A stretch of DNA of 13,127 nucleotides from Solobacterium sp. (GTDB lineage: Bacteria; Bacillota_I; Bacilli_A; Erysipelotrichales; Erysipelotrichaceae): NCBI GenBank assembly GCA_017543005.1, contig JAFWEA010000065.1:1-13127 (forward strand), written 5' to 3'. Shown piece by piece: positions 6,378 through 13,127 of the stretch. Position 1 is the first letter of the stretch; every line of letters begins with the position of its first letter. Under the pieces are notes generated by a model, which saw nothing but the letters and a program-made list of their open reading frames with translations, was not told the origin of the DNA and did not search any database. A program made the translations under genes and the position numbers.

Positions 6378-6869
6378 ATGAAACACAAAACGTGGATGCA
6401 GTTACGGAACGCAATGGAGGCCGTGCTGGCAGATCATTCATTTGACGAGGTCACAGTGGATATGCTGACGCGGCAGGCGGGAATCACCCGCCAGGCATTC
6501 TATTATTACTATCATTCCCTGCCGGAGTATGTGGATGACCTGCTCAGACTGGAACTGATGAATCTGCCGGCTGAACGCGCTTCTGCCGGAGAACTGCTTT
6601 ATCAGATGCTGAAGAACGAAGAAGATCTGCACGTTATTCTGAAGAAACTGTGCGAGTCATCCTATCAGGCGGAAACGGATCGCATGATCAGGGAGTGTAT
6701 TCGTAAAACGGTGACGAACCGGAGCGATCCAGAAACCCGGCCGACCTGTCTGGAGTATGTTCTGTACGGTCTGCTGAAAGACCGGATCGAAGAAAAGAAT
6801 ACGGATCCGAAGGACGCTGTCTACCGGGACTATGCCGATGCACTCAGCACAATTCTCCGGCTTCACTGA
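6378..6869 (+). CDS. TetR-type transcriptional regulator (short, DhaS-like)
   Basis: The 163-residue product starts with a TetR DNA-binding domain. The helix-turn-helix covers about residues 25-46, with VTVDMLTRQAGITRQAFYYYY matching the family pattern 'TV..IA..AGVs...FY.YF' and followed by the usual helix (SLPEYVDDLLRL). The remaining 110 residues are helical and shorter than the usual TetR ligand domain, as in the DhaS-like subgroup. The start is supported by GGGAGAAGG (6363-6371) seven bases upstream. It stands alone between two terminators. Its targets are unknown: the repeat-bearing region upstream suggests autoregulation, and no transporter or enzyme gene lies divergent to it. Confidence 0.85.
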   Translation: MKHKTWMQLRNAMEAVLADHSFDEVTVDMLTRQAGITRQAFYYYYHSLPEYVDDLLRLELMNLPAERASAGELLYQMLKNEEDLHVILKKLCESSYQAETDRMIRECIRKTVTNRSDPETRPTCLEYVLYGLLKDRIEEKNTDPKDAVYRDYADALSTILRLH

Positions 6870-6871
6870 AG

Positions 6872-6899
6872 AAGAATCCCTGCTTTGCGGGGATTCTTT
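6872..6899 (+). terminator. Intrinsic terminator after the TetR gene
   Basis: Stem AAGAATCCC (6872-6880) / GGGATTCTT (6890-6898) with a nine-base loop, starting three bases after the stop codon and followed by TTCTGT. It separates the regulator from the mnmE operon. Confidence 0.75.
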
Positions 6900-6946
6900 C
6901 TGTATGGTTTCCTGAACGGACAGGGGTCATGCCGGTCCCTTTTGCA

Positions 6947-6955
6947 TGGTATAGT
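6947..6955 (+). promoter_or_regulatory. Extended -10 promoter of the mnmE operon
   Basis: TGGTATAGT fits the TGnTATAnT extended -10 form and lies about 60 nt before the mnmE start codon. No matching -35 is evident, as is common for extended -10 promoters. It is the only promoter-like element found for the five-gene operon. Confidence 0.55.
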
Positions 6956-7015
6956 ATAGGCAGGGCACGCGCAGTGTCTGTTTCATGATCTCTGAAGAAA
7001 AAGGAGGAATAGTCT

Positions 7016-8341
7016 ATGGCAGCGGATACCATAGTTGCGATTTCAACCGCATTGGGCGTCGGGGCGATTTCGATCATCCGGCTGAGCGGTGATGAGGCTC
7101 TGCCGATTGTTTCCCGGCTGACGGGGAAGGATCTGACCAAGGCCGAAGGATATACCATTCATTTCGCCACGATCAAGGAAAATGACGAACCGGTGGACGA
7201 AGTGCTGATCAACGTGTTCCACGGACCGCGTTCCTATACCGGCGAGGACATGGCGGAAATTAACTGCCATGGCGGCATCTTCATTACCCGCAAGGTGCTG
7301 AGTCTCTGCATCGCCGAAGGGGCCCGGCTGGCCCGGCGGGGTGAGTTCACCGAACGGGCGTTCCTGAACGGCCGCATGGACCTGGCCCAGGCCGAAGGGG
7401 TCAATGACCTGATCTTTGCCCAGGACCGGGTGAATGCCCGCAGTGCCATGCACTCCCTCAAGGGCAGTGTCACGAAGCTGATCGATCCGCTGGTGGATGA
7501 AATCGTGCAGATCCTGGCCCATATCGAAGTCAATATCGACTATCCGGAATATGAAGATGTACACCAGCTGACCGATGAAGAGATCCTGCCGGCCGCGTAC
7601 AAGTGGCTTGAGGAAATCGACACGATCATCGAAAAAGCCCAGCAGGCCGTCCTGATCCGCAGCGGCATCGATACGGTGATCCTGGGCAAGCCCAATGTCG
7701 GCAAGTCCTCCCTGCTCAACGCCCTGCTGGAAGAAGACAAGGCCATCGTAACCGACATTGCCGGTACGACCCGTGACCTGGTGGAAGGCAGTGTGCGGCT
7801 GGGCAATGTAACCTTGAATCTGATTGATACGGCCGGGATCCACGAAGCCGGCGACACCATTGAGCAGATGGGCATCGAACGCTCCCTGCAGGCCCTGGAA
7901 AAGGCCGAACTGGTGCTGCTGGTGCTGGACAGCTCCTCCGGCGTGACCGAGGAAGACCAGCGCCTGCTGGATCTGACCGAAGGCCGCAACCGCATCATTC
8001 TCTACAACAAGAAGGACCAGGTGGAACTGCCGGATACCATCGCGATCAGTGCCAAGGAAAAGGATCTGGATGCCCTGATCAGGGCCATTGAAGAAAAATA
8101 CGACAGTGAAATCCACGCCGCCAATGAAGATACATTGAACAACGAACGGCAGATCGGTCTGGCCATGCAGGCAAAGAGCGCCATGCAGGATGTCATTAAA
8201 TCCCTTGAGGCCGGGCTGGAACTGGATCTTGTGACCCTCGATCTGCAGGCAGCCCACAACGCCCTGAAGGAAATCACCGGTGAGGCAACCCGGGAAGGAC
8301 TGCTCGATGAGATCTTCTCGCGGTTCTGTCTGGGAAAGTAG
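7016..8341 (+). CDS. mnmE: tRNA uridine-5-carboxymethylaminomethyl modification GTPase MnmE
   Basis: MnmE works with MnmG to install the (carboxymethyl)aminomethyl group at C5 of wobble uridine 34 in certain tRNAs. The 441-residue product is slightly shorter than the usual 450-460. It has the N-terminal folate-binding domain (DTIVAISTALGVGAISIIRL at 4-23), a helical domain, and an inserted G domain with P-loop GKPNVGKS (224-231), switch region DIAGTTRD, Walker-B-type DTAG and NKKD. The C-terminal FCLGK ends the chain with the catalytic cysteine at 438. AAGGAGG (7001-7007) precedes the ATG by eight bases. It leads an operon with tatD seven bases downstream. Its usual partner mnmG is not in the window. 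Confidence 0.98.
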   Translation: MAADTIVAISTALGVGAISIIRLSGDEALPIVSRLTGKDLTKAEGYTIHFATIKENDEPVDEVLINVFHGPRSYTGEDMAEINCHGGIFITRKVLSLCIAEGARLARRGEFTERAFLNGRMDLAQAEGVNDLIFAQDRVNARSAMHSLKGSVTKLIDPLVDEIVQILAHIEVNIDYPEYEDVHQLTDEEILPAAYKWLEEIDTIIEKAQQAVLIRSGIDTVILGKPNVGKSSLLNALLEEDKAIVTDIAGTTRDLVEGSVRLGNVTLNLIDTAGIHEAGDTIEQMGIERSLQALEKAELVLLVLDSSSGVTEEDQRLLDLTEGRNRIILYNKKDQVELPDTIAISAKEKDLDALIRAIEEKYDSEIHAANEDTLNNERQIGLAMQAKSAMQDVIKSLEAGLELDLVTLDLQAAHNALKEITGEATREGLLDEIFSRFCLGK

Positions 8342-8348
8342 GAAGCCT

Positions 8349-9116
8349 ATGAGATATCTGGATTCCCACGCCCATATCTTTTCCGAAGAGTTTCAGGATG
8401 ACTTTGACGCTGTCCTGCAGCGGGCCAAAGATGCGCAGGTGGAGCGGATGGTCATCATCACGACCCAACCCGATGAAGCCCGCAAAGCCATGGCCTTCGC
8501 AGCCGGCAATCCAAACTATTTTCAGGTTGCCTACGGCATCCATCCGGAAGATATCCGGACGGTAACCGCAGACAGTCTGAAGGAAATGGCGGAGATCGCC
8601 GCTGATCCCCGGCTCAGCTTTGTCGGGGAGATCGGTCTGGATTACCACTGGGAGAAAGAGATGGCCGAAGCCCAGAAGGAACTCTTTAACCGCCAGATTG
8701 AAATTGCCCGGCAGGTGAACAAACCGATCATGGTGCACTCCCGGGATGCCCACCAGGATACCTTTGATATCCTGAAGGAACACCATGTGCCGGGGGTGCT
8801 GCACTGCTTTTCCGGCAGTGCCGAGCTGGCAAAGGAATATGTCAAGCTGGGATACTACATTGCCCTGGGCGGGGCGGTGACCTTCAAGAATGCCCGGCAT
8901 GCGAAGGAAGTCTGCGCGGCCATTGATCCGGCGTACCTGCTCAGTGAGACAGACTGTCCGTACATGGCCCCCGAACCGGTCCGCGGGACCCGCAATGAAC
9001 CGGCCAACATCCCGCACATTGTCCGAGTGATGGCCCAGGTGCGCCAGGTCAGCGAAGAAGAGATGGCAGAACAGATCTGGCAGAACGGACAGCGCTTCCT
9101 CGGGGTAACCGAATGA
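8349..9116 (+). CDS. tatD: TatD-family metal-dependent deoxyribonuclease
   Basis: The 255-residue product is of normal TatD length. It carries the metal site residues DSHAHIF (His7, His9), GEIGLDYHW (Glu94), VHSRDA (His130), LHCFSG (His152) and SETDCPY (Asp202). TatD proteins are Mg-dependent 3'-5' exonucleases linked to DNA repair and turnover. I chose ATG 8349, eight bases after the mnmE stop, because it starts at the conserved 'RYLDSHAH' and has AGGA just upstream; an in-frame start at 8280 would lie deep within mnmE and add a non-homologous tail. It overlaps rnmV by four bases (ATGA), so the two are translationally coupled. Confidence 0.96.
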   Translation: MRYLDSHAHIFSEEFQDDFDAVLQRAKDAQVERMVIITTQPDEARKAMAFAAGNPNYFQVAYGIHPEDIRTVTADSLKEMAEIAADPRLSFVGEIGLDYHWEKEMAEAQKELFNRQIEIARQVNKPIMVHSRDAHQDTFDILKEHHVPGVLHCFSGSAELAKEYVKLGYYIALGGAVTFKNARHAKEVCAAIDPAYLLSETDCPYMAPEPVRGTRNEPANIPHIVRVMAQVRQVSEEEMAEQIWQNGQRFLGVTE

Positions 9117-9646
9117 AGAAAATAAAGGAAGTCATTGTCGTTGAAGGCCGGCACGACAGCGCCCGGCTGAAGAAATGGTTTGACTGTGATACCATCGAAA
9201 CCGGCGGCACCTCCCTGTCTGATGAAGTGCTGGAGGAAATCCGCGTCATGCAGAAGGAACGGGGTGTGATCATCTTTACGGATCCCGATGCCCCGGGAAA
9301 TATGATTCGCCAGCGCATCAACGCGGCAGTGCCCGGCTGTCTGAATGCCTATGTGCAGAAAGAAGATGCCCGCACTTCCCGCAAGGTCGGGGTGGAGCAC
9401 GCGGATGAAGCCGTGGTGCAGGAAGCCCTGGAACACCTGATCAGCCAGGATGAAAGCCGGCCGGACACCCTGCACATGCAGGACATGTTCGCGCTCGGGC
9501 TGATCGGAGCAGACAACTGCACACAGCGCCGCCGCCTGGCTGCCCGCAGGCTGCATATCGGTTACGGCAGCGCCAAAACCATGCTCAGACGGCTCAATGC
9601 CCTGGGCCTTTCAAGAGAACAACTGCAGGAGATACTGGATGAATAA
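9113..9646 (+). CDS. rnmV: Ribonuclease M5
   Basis: RNase M5 trims both ends of precursor 5S rRNA in Bacillota. The 177-residue product has an N-terminal Toprim domain with the general-base Glu11 (VVEGRHD) and the metal-binding pair Asp57/Asp59 (FTDPDAPG). The family's C-terminal domain ends in a helical region (GYGSAKTMLRRLNALG). Length and order match the family. It starts within the tatD stop codon and overlaps rsmA by eight bases, in the order tatD-rnmV-rsmA conserved across the phylum. Confidence 0.96.
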   Translation: MKKIKEVIVVEGRHDSARLKKWFDCDTIETGGTSLSDEVLEEIRVMQKERGVIIFTDPDAPGNMIRQRINAAVPGCLNAYVQKEDARTSRKVGVEHADEAVVQEALEHLISQDESRPDTLHMQDMFALGLIGADNCTQRRRLAARRLHIGYGSAKTMLRRLNALGLSREQLQEILDE

Positions 9647-10487
9647 ACCGATCGCTTCCGTGGCCAGAACCCGGGAGATACTGAAAACCTATGATCTGCG
9701 GGCCCGCAAGGGATACGGGCAGAATTTTCTCGTGGATGTGTCCGTCGTGGCCCGCTGTGCCGAGGCGGCGCACTGCGAACAGGCTGTCATCGAAATCGGC
9801 CCGGGCATCGGCGCCCTGACCGAACAGCTGGCCCTGCGCTCTCAGCATGTACGGGCTTATGAAGTGGATGAACGGCTTCTGCCGGTGCTGGCCGATACGC
9901 TGCAGGACTACAACAATGTCGAAATCATCCTGCAGGATTTTCTGACCTGTGATATTGCGGCCTCGGTGCAGGAACTGAAAGCACGGTACGGCGCCGTCAG
10001 CGTGGCGGCCAACCTGCCGTACTACATCACCACCCCGGTGCTGTTCTCCCTGTTTGAGAAAGGCCAGGAAATCGAGTGGATCACCGTCATGGTGCAGAAG
10101 GAAGTGGCTGACCGCTTCGCTGCCCCGGTGAATTCATCGGACTACGGCACCCTCAGTGTGGAGAGCCAGTATCTCTATGAAGTGGAGCGGCTGTTCAATG
10201 TGCCCCGGACGGCTTTCAATCCGGCGCCGAAGGTGGACAGTGCCATTGTCCGGTTCCACCGCCGGCCGGAAACCCCGGAAGGGGAAGAACTGACGGCCTA
10301 CTTCGATCTTGTCAAAGCCTGTTTCAAACAGCGCCGCAAGACCATATACAACAATCTGAAGGAATATCTGCAGGATGCCGAACGGACCGAGACGGTGCTG
10401 CGGCAGGCCGGGATTGATCCCGGTCAGCGCGCCCAGGAATGCCCGCCGGAACAGTTTGCCGTCCTGCTGAAGGAGATCCGGGGATGA
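9639..10487 (+). CDS. rsmA: 16S rRNA (adenine1518-N6/adenine1519-N6)-dimethyltransferase RsmA (KsgA)
   Basis: RsmA dimethylates two adjacent adenosines in helix 45 of 16S rRNA late in 30S assembly, using S-adenosylmethionine. The 282-residue product has KGYGQNFLVD (24-33), SAM motif I EIGPGIGALTE (52-62), the acidic residue Glu75 ending the next strand, and the catalytic NLPYY (125-129). ATG 9639 is chosen because CAGGAGA lies just before it and the protein then begins like its family. An upstream in-frame start at 9597 would sit inside rnmV. It overlaps rnmV by eight bases and ispE by four. Confidence 0.97.
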   Translation: MNKPIASVARTREILKTYDLRARKGYGQNFLVDVSVVARCAEAAHCEQAVIEIGPGIGALTEQLALRSQHVRAYEVDERLLPVLADTLQDYNNVEIILQDFLTCDIAASVQELKARYGAVSVAANLPYYITTPVLFSLFEKGQEIEWITVMVQKEVADRFAAPVNSSDYGTLSVESQYLYEVERLFNVPRTAFNPAPKVDSAIVRFHRRPETPEGEELTAYFDLVKACFKQRRKTIYNNLKEYLQDAERTETVLRQAGIDPGQRAQECPPEQFAVLLKEIRG

Positions 10488-11326
10488 AAGAAAGAGCCTA
10501 TGCGAAAATCAACCTGTGCCTGGATGTTATCCGGCGGAGGGAAGACGGCTATCATGATCTGAAGATGATCATGGTGCCGGTGGATTTCTATGATCTGCTC
10601 GAGATCGAGCCGGCGGCGGAGACAACCCTGAAGCTGAACCGGTCCTATCTGCCGGTCAATGAAAAGAATACGGTCATCAAGGCGATCCAGGTCCTGCGGG
10701 AGCGTTACGGTTTCCGGGAAGAGTTTGCCTGCACCCTGGCCAAGCATATTCCCACCCAGGCCGGACTGGCCGGCGGCAGCGCCGATGCGGCGGCCGCAAT
10801 CCGGATCCTGAACCGGATGCTGAAGCTGGACATGACAGCGGAAGAGATGACCGAAATCGGCCGGCAGGTCGGTTCCGATGTTCCGTTCTGCATTCTCAAC
10901 AAACCGGCCCTGGTCGAAGGCACCGGCGAAGTCATCACCCCGTTTGCCTGCCAGGCGGATTTCCACATCCTGCTGGTCAAGCCCCGCCATGGTGTTTCCA
11001 CCAAGACTGCCTTTGAGCACCTCGATATTGCCAATGCCGAGCACCCGGACTGTGAACAGATGCGCACGGCCCTGATCAGCGGTGACTATCACGGCATGAT
11101 CAATGCCCTGGGCAACACCCTGGAGGAGATCAGCCTGAAGCTGGTTCCGGAGATCCGGGAGATCAAGGAAGACCTGACGGCGATGGGCTTTGACGGGGTC
11201 CTGATGTCCGGCAGCGGCTCCACGGTCTTTGCGATCACCAGAAACGAGAAGCTGATCGAAAGAGCCAGGAATATCATGCGGAACAAGCGGTATTTCGTCC
11301 GGGCCACCAGGATTCTGACGCAATAA
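10484..11326 (+). CDS. ispE: 4-diphosphocytidyl-2-C-methyl-D-erythritol kinase IspE
   Basis: IspE phosphorylates CDP-methylerythritol in the non-mevalonate isoprenoid pathway. The 280-residue product has the GHMP-kinase layout: AYAKINLCLDV (5-15, Lys8), the ATP loop GLAGGSADAAAA (94-105), SDVPFC (131-136, catalytic Asp132) and the C-terminal glycine-rich MSGSGSTVFA. AAGGAG lies nine bases before ATG 10484, and the start overlaps the rsmA stop (ATGA). It is the last gene of the operon and is followed by a terminator. Its presence implies the host makes isopentenyl diphosphate through the MEP pathway. Confidence 0.97.
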   Translation: MKERAYAKINLCLDVIRRREDGYHDLKMIMVPVDFYDLLEIEPAAETTLKLNRSYLPVNEKNTVIKAIQVLRERYGFREEFACTLAKHIPTQAGLAGGSADAAAAIRILNRMLKLDMTAEEMTEIGRQVGSDVPFCILNKPALVEGTGEVITPFACQADFHILLVKPRHGVSTKTAFEHLDIANAEHPDCEQMRTALISGDYHGMINALGNTLEEISLKLVPEIREIKEDLTAMGFDGVLMSGSGSTVFAITRNEKLIERARNIMRNKRYFVRATRILTQ

Positions 11327-11339
11327 GCAGAAAAGTAAC

Positions 11340-11366
11340 AACGGCGTTCACAACGGACGCCGTTTT
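11340..11366 (+). terminator. Intrinsic terminator of the mnmE-ispE operon
   Basis: Stem AACGGCGT (11340-11347) / ACGCCGTT (11357-11364) with a nine-base loop, followed by TT and then CCTGTTAT. The T run is short. The extended -10 of the next gene begins three bases after it. Confidence 0.75.
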
Positions 11367-11368
11367 CC

Positions 11369-11377
11369 TGTTATGAT
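11369..11377 (+). promoter_or_regulatory. Extended -10 promoter of the alpha/beta hydrolase gene
   Basis: TGTTATGAT matches TGnTATrAT and lies about 48 nt before the start codon. The -35 region would fall inside the preceding terminator hairpin, and no -35 consensus is seen there. The same nonamer occurs at 12430-12438. Confidence 0.5.
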
Positions 11378-11424
11378 CAAATCAGGAAGAGTGGAGCGTC
11401 AGCTCCGGAAAGGATAATTCGAAT

Positions 11425-12351
11425 ATGCTGCATGAAGTGAAGTTTCCGTCATTCAACGAGCGTGATCAGGTCTACGGATGGATCTATGTTCCGGCCTGCG
11501 AACCGGAGGGCATCATTCAGCTGATTCACGGCTTCGGCGAACATTCCCGGCGTTATCTGCACATGATTACAAGTTTCATGGAGGCCGGCTATATCGTGGC
11601 TGCCGATGACCATGTCGGTCATGGCAAGACAGCGGTGGAAAACAATACCTGGGGTGACTGGGGCGACAAGGGCTTTACGACTATGGTCGAGGACGAAAAG
11701 AAACTCCATGACCTGGTCTGTGAAAAGTATCCGGACTTGCCGTATTTCATGTTCGGCCACAGCATGGGTTCCTTCATTACCAGACAGTACATGGCCCGCT
11801 ATGGCGAAGATCTGGACGGTGCCGTGATGTGCGGCACAACCGGTGTCTGGCCGAATCTGGATGCGAGTATCGCAACCGTGCAGAAACTGGTTGATGAAGG
11901 CAAGGGAGAGGAAGCCGATCCGACCCTGGGCGCGCAGTTCATGGGCTGGATGTTTGCCCGCTGTGATGAAGGCGTAAAACTGGGCAATGAGTGGATCTGT
12001 GATGATCCGTGGGTCCAGAAGGATCATGCCGAAGATCCGTTTGATGCCTTCACAAAGCCGACCAGCAACCGTTCCTGGCTGTATTTCCTGCAGATGATGC
12101 AGGACATCACCGGGGAAGACTGGGCAAAGAAGGTTCCGGAAGATCTGCCGGTCTATAATATCGCCGGCGATCAGGATCCGGTCGGTCAGTACGGTACAGG
12201 TGTCTATCAGGCTGCCAACTGGCTGATCGATACAGGGCACGAAGTCACAACCGAACTGTATACCGGCTACCGGCATGAGATTCATAACTATGATGACATC
12301 CGCGATGAGGTGGAACAGGGCATCATCGCCTTCTTCGACTACTGCCTGTAA
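11425..12351 (+). CDS. Alpha/beta hydrolase, monoacylglycerol lipase / lysophospholipase-like
   Basis: The 308-residue product is a serine hydrolase of the Hydrolase_4 type (serine aminopeptidase S33 / monoglyceride lipase group). The oxyanion loop is HGFGEHSRRY (35-44), the nucleophile elbow GHSMGS has Ser113, the acid is likely Asp251 (GDQDPVG, 248-254), and the base His284 lies in YRHEIHN. The stretch from about 140 to 215 is a cap region, rich in Trp and acidic residues. There is no signal peptide, so it acts in the cytosol, likely on a lipid or other ester. GGAAAGGA (11407-11414) serves as ribosome binding site. It is a single-gene unit with its own promoter and terminator. The substrate is not determinable. 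Confidence 0.9.
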   Translation: MLHEVKFPSFNERDQVYGWIYVPACEPEGIIQLIHGFGEHSRRYLHMITSFMEAGYIVAADDHVGHGKTAVENNTWGDWGDKGFTTMVEDEKKLHDLVCEKYPDLPYFMFGHSMGSFITRQYMARYGEDLDGAVMCGTTGVWPNLDASIATVQKLVDEGKGEEADPTLGAQFMGWMFARCDEGVKLGNEWICDDPWVQKDHAEDPFDAFTKPTSNRSWLYFLQMMQDITGEDWAKKVPEDLPVYNIAGDQDPVGQYGTGVYQAANWLIDTGHEVTTELYTGYRHEIHNYDDIRDEVEQGIIAFFDYCL

Positions 12352-12374
12352 GCAGAGCGGACACCATTGAGAAC

Positions 12375-12403
12375 AAGGCACACGATGATCCGTGTGCCTT
12401 TTT
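12375..12403 (+). terminator. Strong intrinsic terminator after the hydrolase gene
   Basis: A 10-bp perfect stem AAGGCACACG (12375-12384) / CGTGTGCCTT (12391-12400) with loop ATGATC runs into TTTTT (12399-12403). Confidence 0.9.
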
Positions 12404-12429
12404 AACAGTGTACGGAAAGCTGTGCTATC

Positions 12430-12438
12430 TGTTATGAT
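12430..12438 (+). promoter_or_regulatory. Extended -10 promoter of the ABM-cupin pair
   Basis: TGTTATGAT, identical to the element at 11369-11377, lies about 24 nt before the ATG at 12463. No -35 consensus is seen. The short 5' leader is taken up mainly by the ribosome binding site AAGGAGG (12446-12452). Confidence 0.5.
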
Positions 12439-12462
12439 GCAGAAAAAGGAGGATGATTTCTG

Positions 12463-12792
12463 ATGAGCATCACAGTGAATATCCGCTATCACGGCAAGGG
12501 GGACAATGCCCTGAAGTTTGCCCGGGAAATGATCGAAACCGGCACTGTCGCAAAGATCCGCATGGTTCCCGGCAATCTGCGCTATGAGTATTATCAGCAG
12601 CTGGATGATCCGGAAACGATCCTGCTGATCGACAGTTGGGAAAACCAGGAAGCCATTGACCGCCACCACGCTTCAATGATGATGAGTGTGATTGCGGCAC
12701 TGCGGGACAAGTATGACCTCCATATGGAAGTGGAACGGTATGTTTCGGATAACGGCATACCGGAACAGGATCAGGCGTTTATCAGAAAATAA
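12463..12792 (+). CDS. Antibiotic biosynthesis monooxygenase (ABM)-fold protein, putative quinol monooxygenase
   Basis: The 109-residue product has the size and pattern of a single ferredoxin-like ABM domain: a first strand (ITVNIRYHGKG), a helix (ALKFAREMIE), a strand followed by GNLRYEYYQQLDDP (37-50), a strand with LLIDSWENQEAIDRHHAS (54-71) and a last strand (LHMEVERYV). 'W.n.eA...H..S' is the family's best-conserved stretch. Members such as YgiN oxidise quinols without a cofactor; many others have no assigned activity. A strong AAGGAGG precedes the ATG. The gene ends two bases before the cupin gene, so the two are co-translated and likely act on related compounds. Confidence 0.85.
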   Translation: MSITVNIRYHGKGDNALKFAREMIETGTVAKIRMVPGNLRYEYYQQLDDPETILLIDSWENQEAIDRHHASMMMSVIAALRDKYDLHMEVERYVSDNGIPEQDQAFIRK

Positions 12793-12794
12793 TC

Positions 12795-13127
12795 ATGGAC
12801 AAAGAAGAATACGCGGCGACGCTGATGTTCCCGCTGGGGGAATATCATCCTGAATTTAACCGGTATTTTACCGGGGTTGTCTACATCCAGCCGGTTTCCG
12901 ATGAACAGATTCATATGTCAAACCTGACGTTCGAGCCGGGCTGCCGGAATCACTGGCACGTACACCGGGCTGAACAGGGCGGCGGTCAGATGCTGCTGTG
13001 CACCGGCGGGCGCGGCTGGTATCAGGCCTGGGGCGAGGAAGCGGTGCCGATGACACCGGGCACGGTGGTGCATATTCCGCCGGGTGTCAAGCACTGGCAC
13101 GGGGCCGCGAAAGATTCGTGGTTCTCG
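12795..13127 (+). CDS. Cupin-domain protein, 3' end cut by the window
   Basis: The frame stays open for 111 codons to the end of the window. The product has a classic RmlC-type cupin: motif 1 with metal ligands in NHWHVHRAEQGGGQ (His53, His55 and His57), the strand QMLLCTGGRGWYQAWG, and motif 2 in PGTVVHIPPGVKHWHGAA with its histidines. This pattern (HWH.H....GGGQ, KHWHGA) is that of the small cupins often found beside, or fused to, carboxymuconolactone-decarboxylase-like domains, and a fused domain could lie beyond the edge. No clear Shine-Dalgarno lies before ATG 12795, which is two bases past the ABM stop. Translation therefore probably depends on coupling. Function is not recognised beyond the fold. 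Confidence 0.85.
   Translation, partial: MDKEEYAATLMFPLGEYHPEFNRYFTGVVYIQPVSDEQIHMSNLTFEPGCRNHWHVHRAEQGGGQMLLCTGGRGWYQAWGEEAVPMTPGTVVHIPPGVKHWHGAAKDSWFS

Noticed and set aside
7043..8257. A 404-codon minus-strand open frame
   Set aside because: It is fully antisense to mnmE, and its translation shows no known motif, only composition typical of a shadow frame.
8280..8348. Upstream in-frame start for tatD
   Set aside because: It would lie inside mnmE and add 23 residues not seen in TatD proteins. Similar upstream starts at 9597 for rsmA and 10439 for ispE were rejected for the same reason.
11449..12669. A 406-codon minus-strand open frame
   Set aside because: It runs antisense through the hydrolase gene, a strong terminator and the ABM gene, all of which are well supported on the plus strand.
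1..13127. Mobile elements, CRISPR arrays, tRNA or rRNA genes
   Set aside because: No transposase, integrase, regularly spaced repeats, long terminal inverted repeats or tRNA-like cloverleaf was found when reading both strands.

Overview
The window looks like a chromosomal segment of a Gram-positive bacterium of the phylum Bacillota. The evidence is strong AGGAGG-type ribosome binding sites before most genes, an RNase M5 gene, and the run tatD - rnmV - rsmA - ispE typical of that phylum. Base composition looks moderately GC-rich by eye. A gut Erysipelotrichia- or Clostridia-like host is a reasonable guess, but the sequence alone does not fix it. I see no tRNA or rRNA gene, CRISPR array, insertion sequence or phage gene.

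Layout. (1) 1-1757: the 3' part of a gene whose product joins the C-terminal half of an adenosine-deaminase-like domain to a DprA/LOG-like (SLOG-type) Rossmann domain, then a small two-helix membrane protein. (2) 1784-6034: a LysR-type regulator faces away from a GltS-family transporter, an RraA-fold aldolase with the full catalytic motif, and an M20 metallohydrolase. The shared 121-bp intergenic region carries a clean T-N11-A palindrome centred near -65 of the predicted transporter start. This reads as an inducible module for importing and breaking down an anionic, glutamate-like or keto-acid-yielding compound. The substrate cannot be read from the sequence. A hairpin that hides a perfect Shine-Dalgarno sequence separates the aldolase from the M20 gene. 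(3) 6035-6869: a 340-bp stretch with no gene and many short repeats, then a short TetR-type regulator standing alone. (4) 7016-11326: a tightly packed housekeeping operon, mnmE-tatD-rnmV-rsmA-ispE, with 4-8 bp overlaps between its last four genes. It serves tRNA wobble modification, 5S and 16S rRNA maturation and isoprenoid precursor synthesis. (5) 11369-13127: an alpha/beta hydrolase with its own promoter and terminator, then a two-gene unit of a small ABM-fold (quinol monooxygenase-like) protein and a cupin cut by the window end.

Transcription signals are unusually legible. Six hairpins separate the units. Three promoters show an extended -10 (TGnTATrrT form), and two of these are the identical nonamer TGTTATGAT placed just after a terminator.

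The best candidates for something not well described are the deaminase-SLOG fusion at the left edge and the LysR/GltS-like/aldolase/M20 module.
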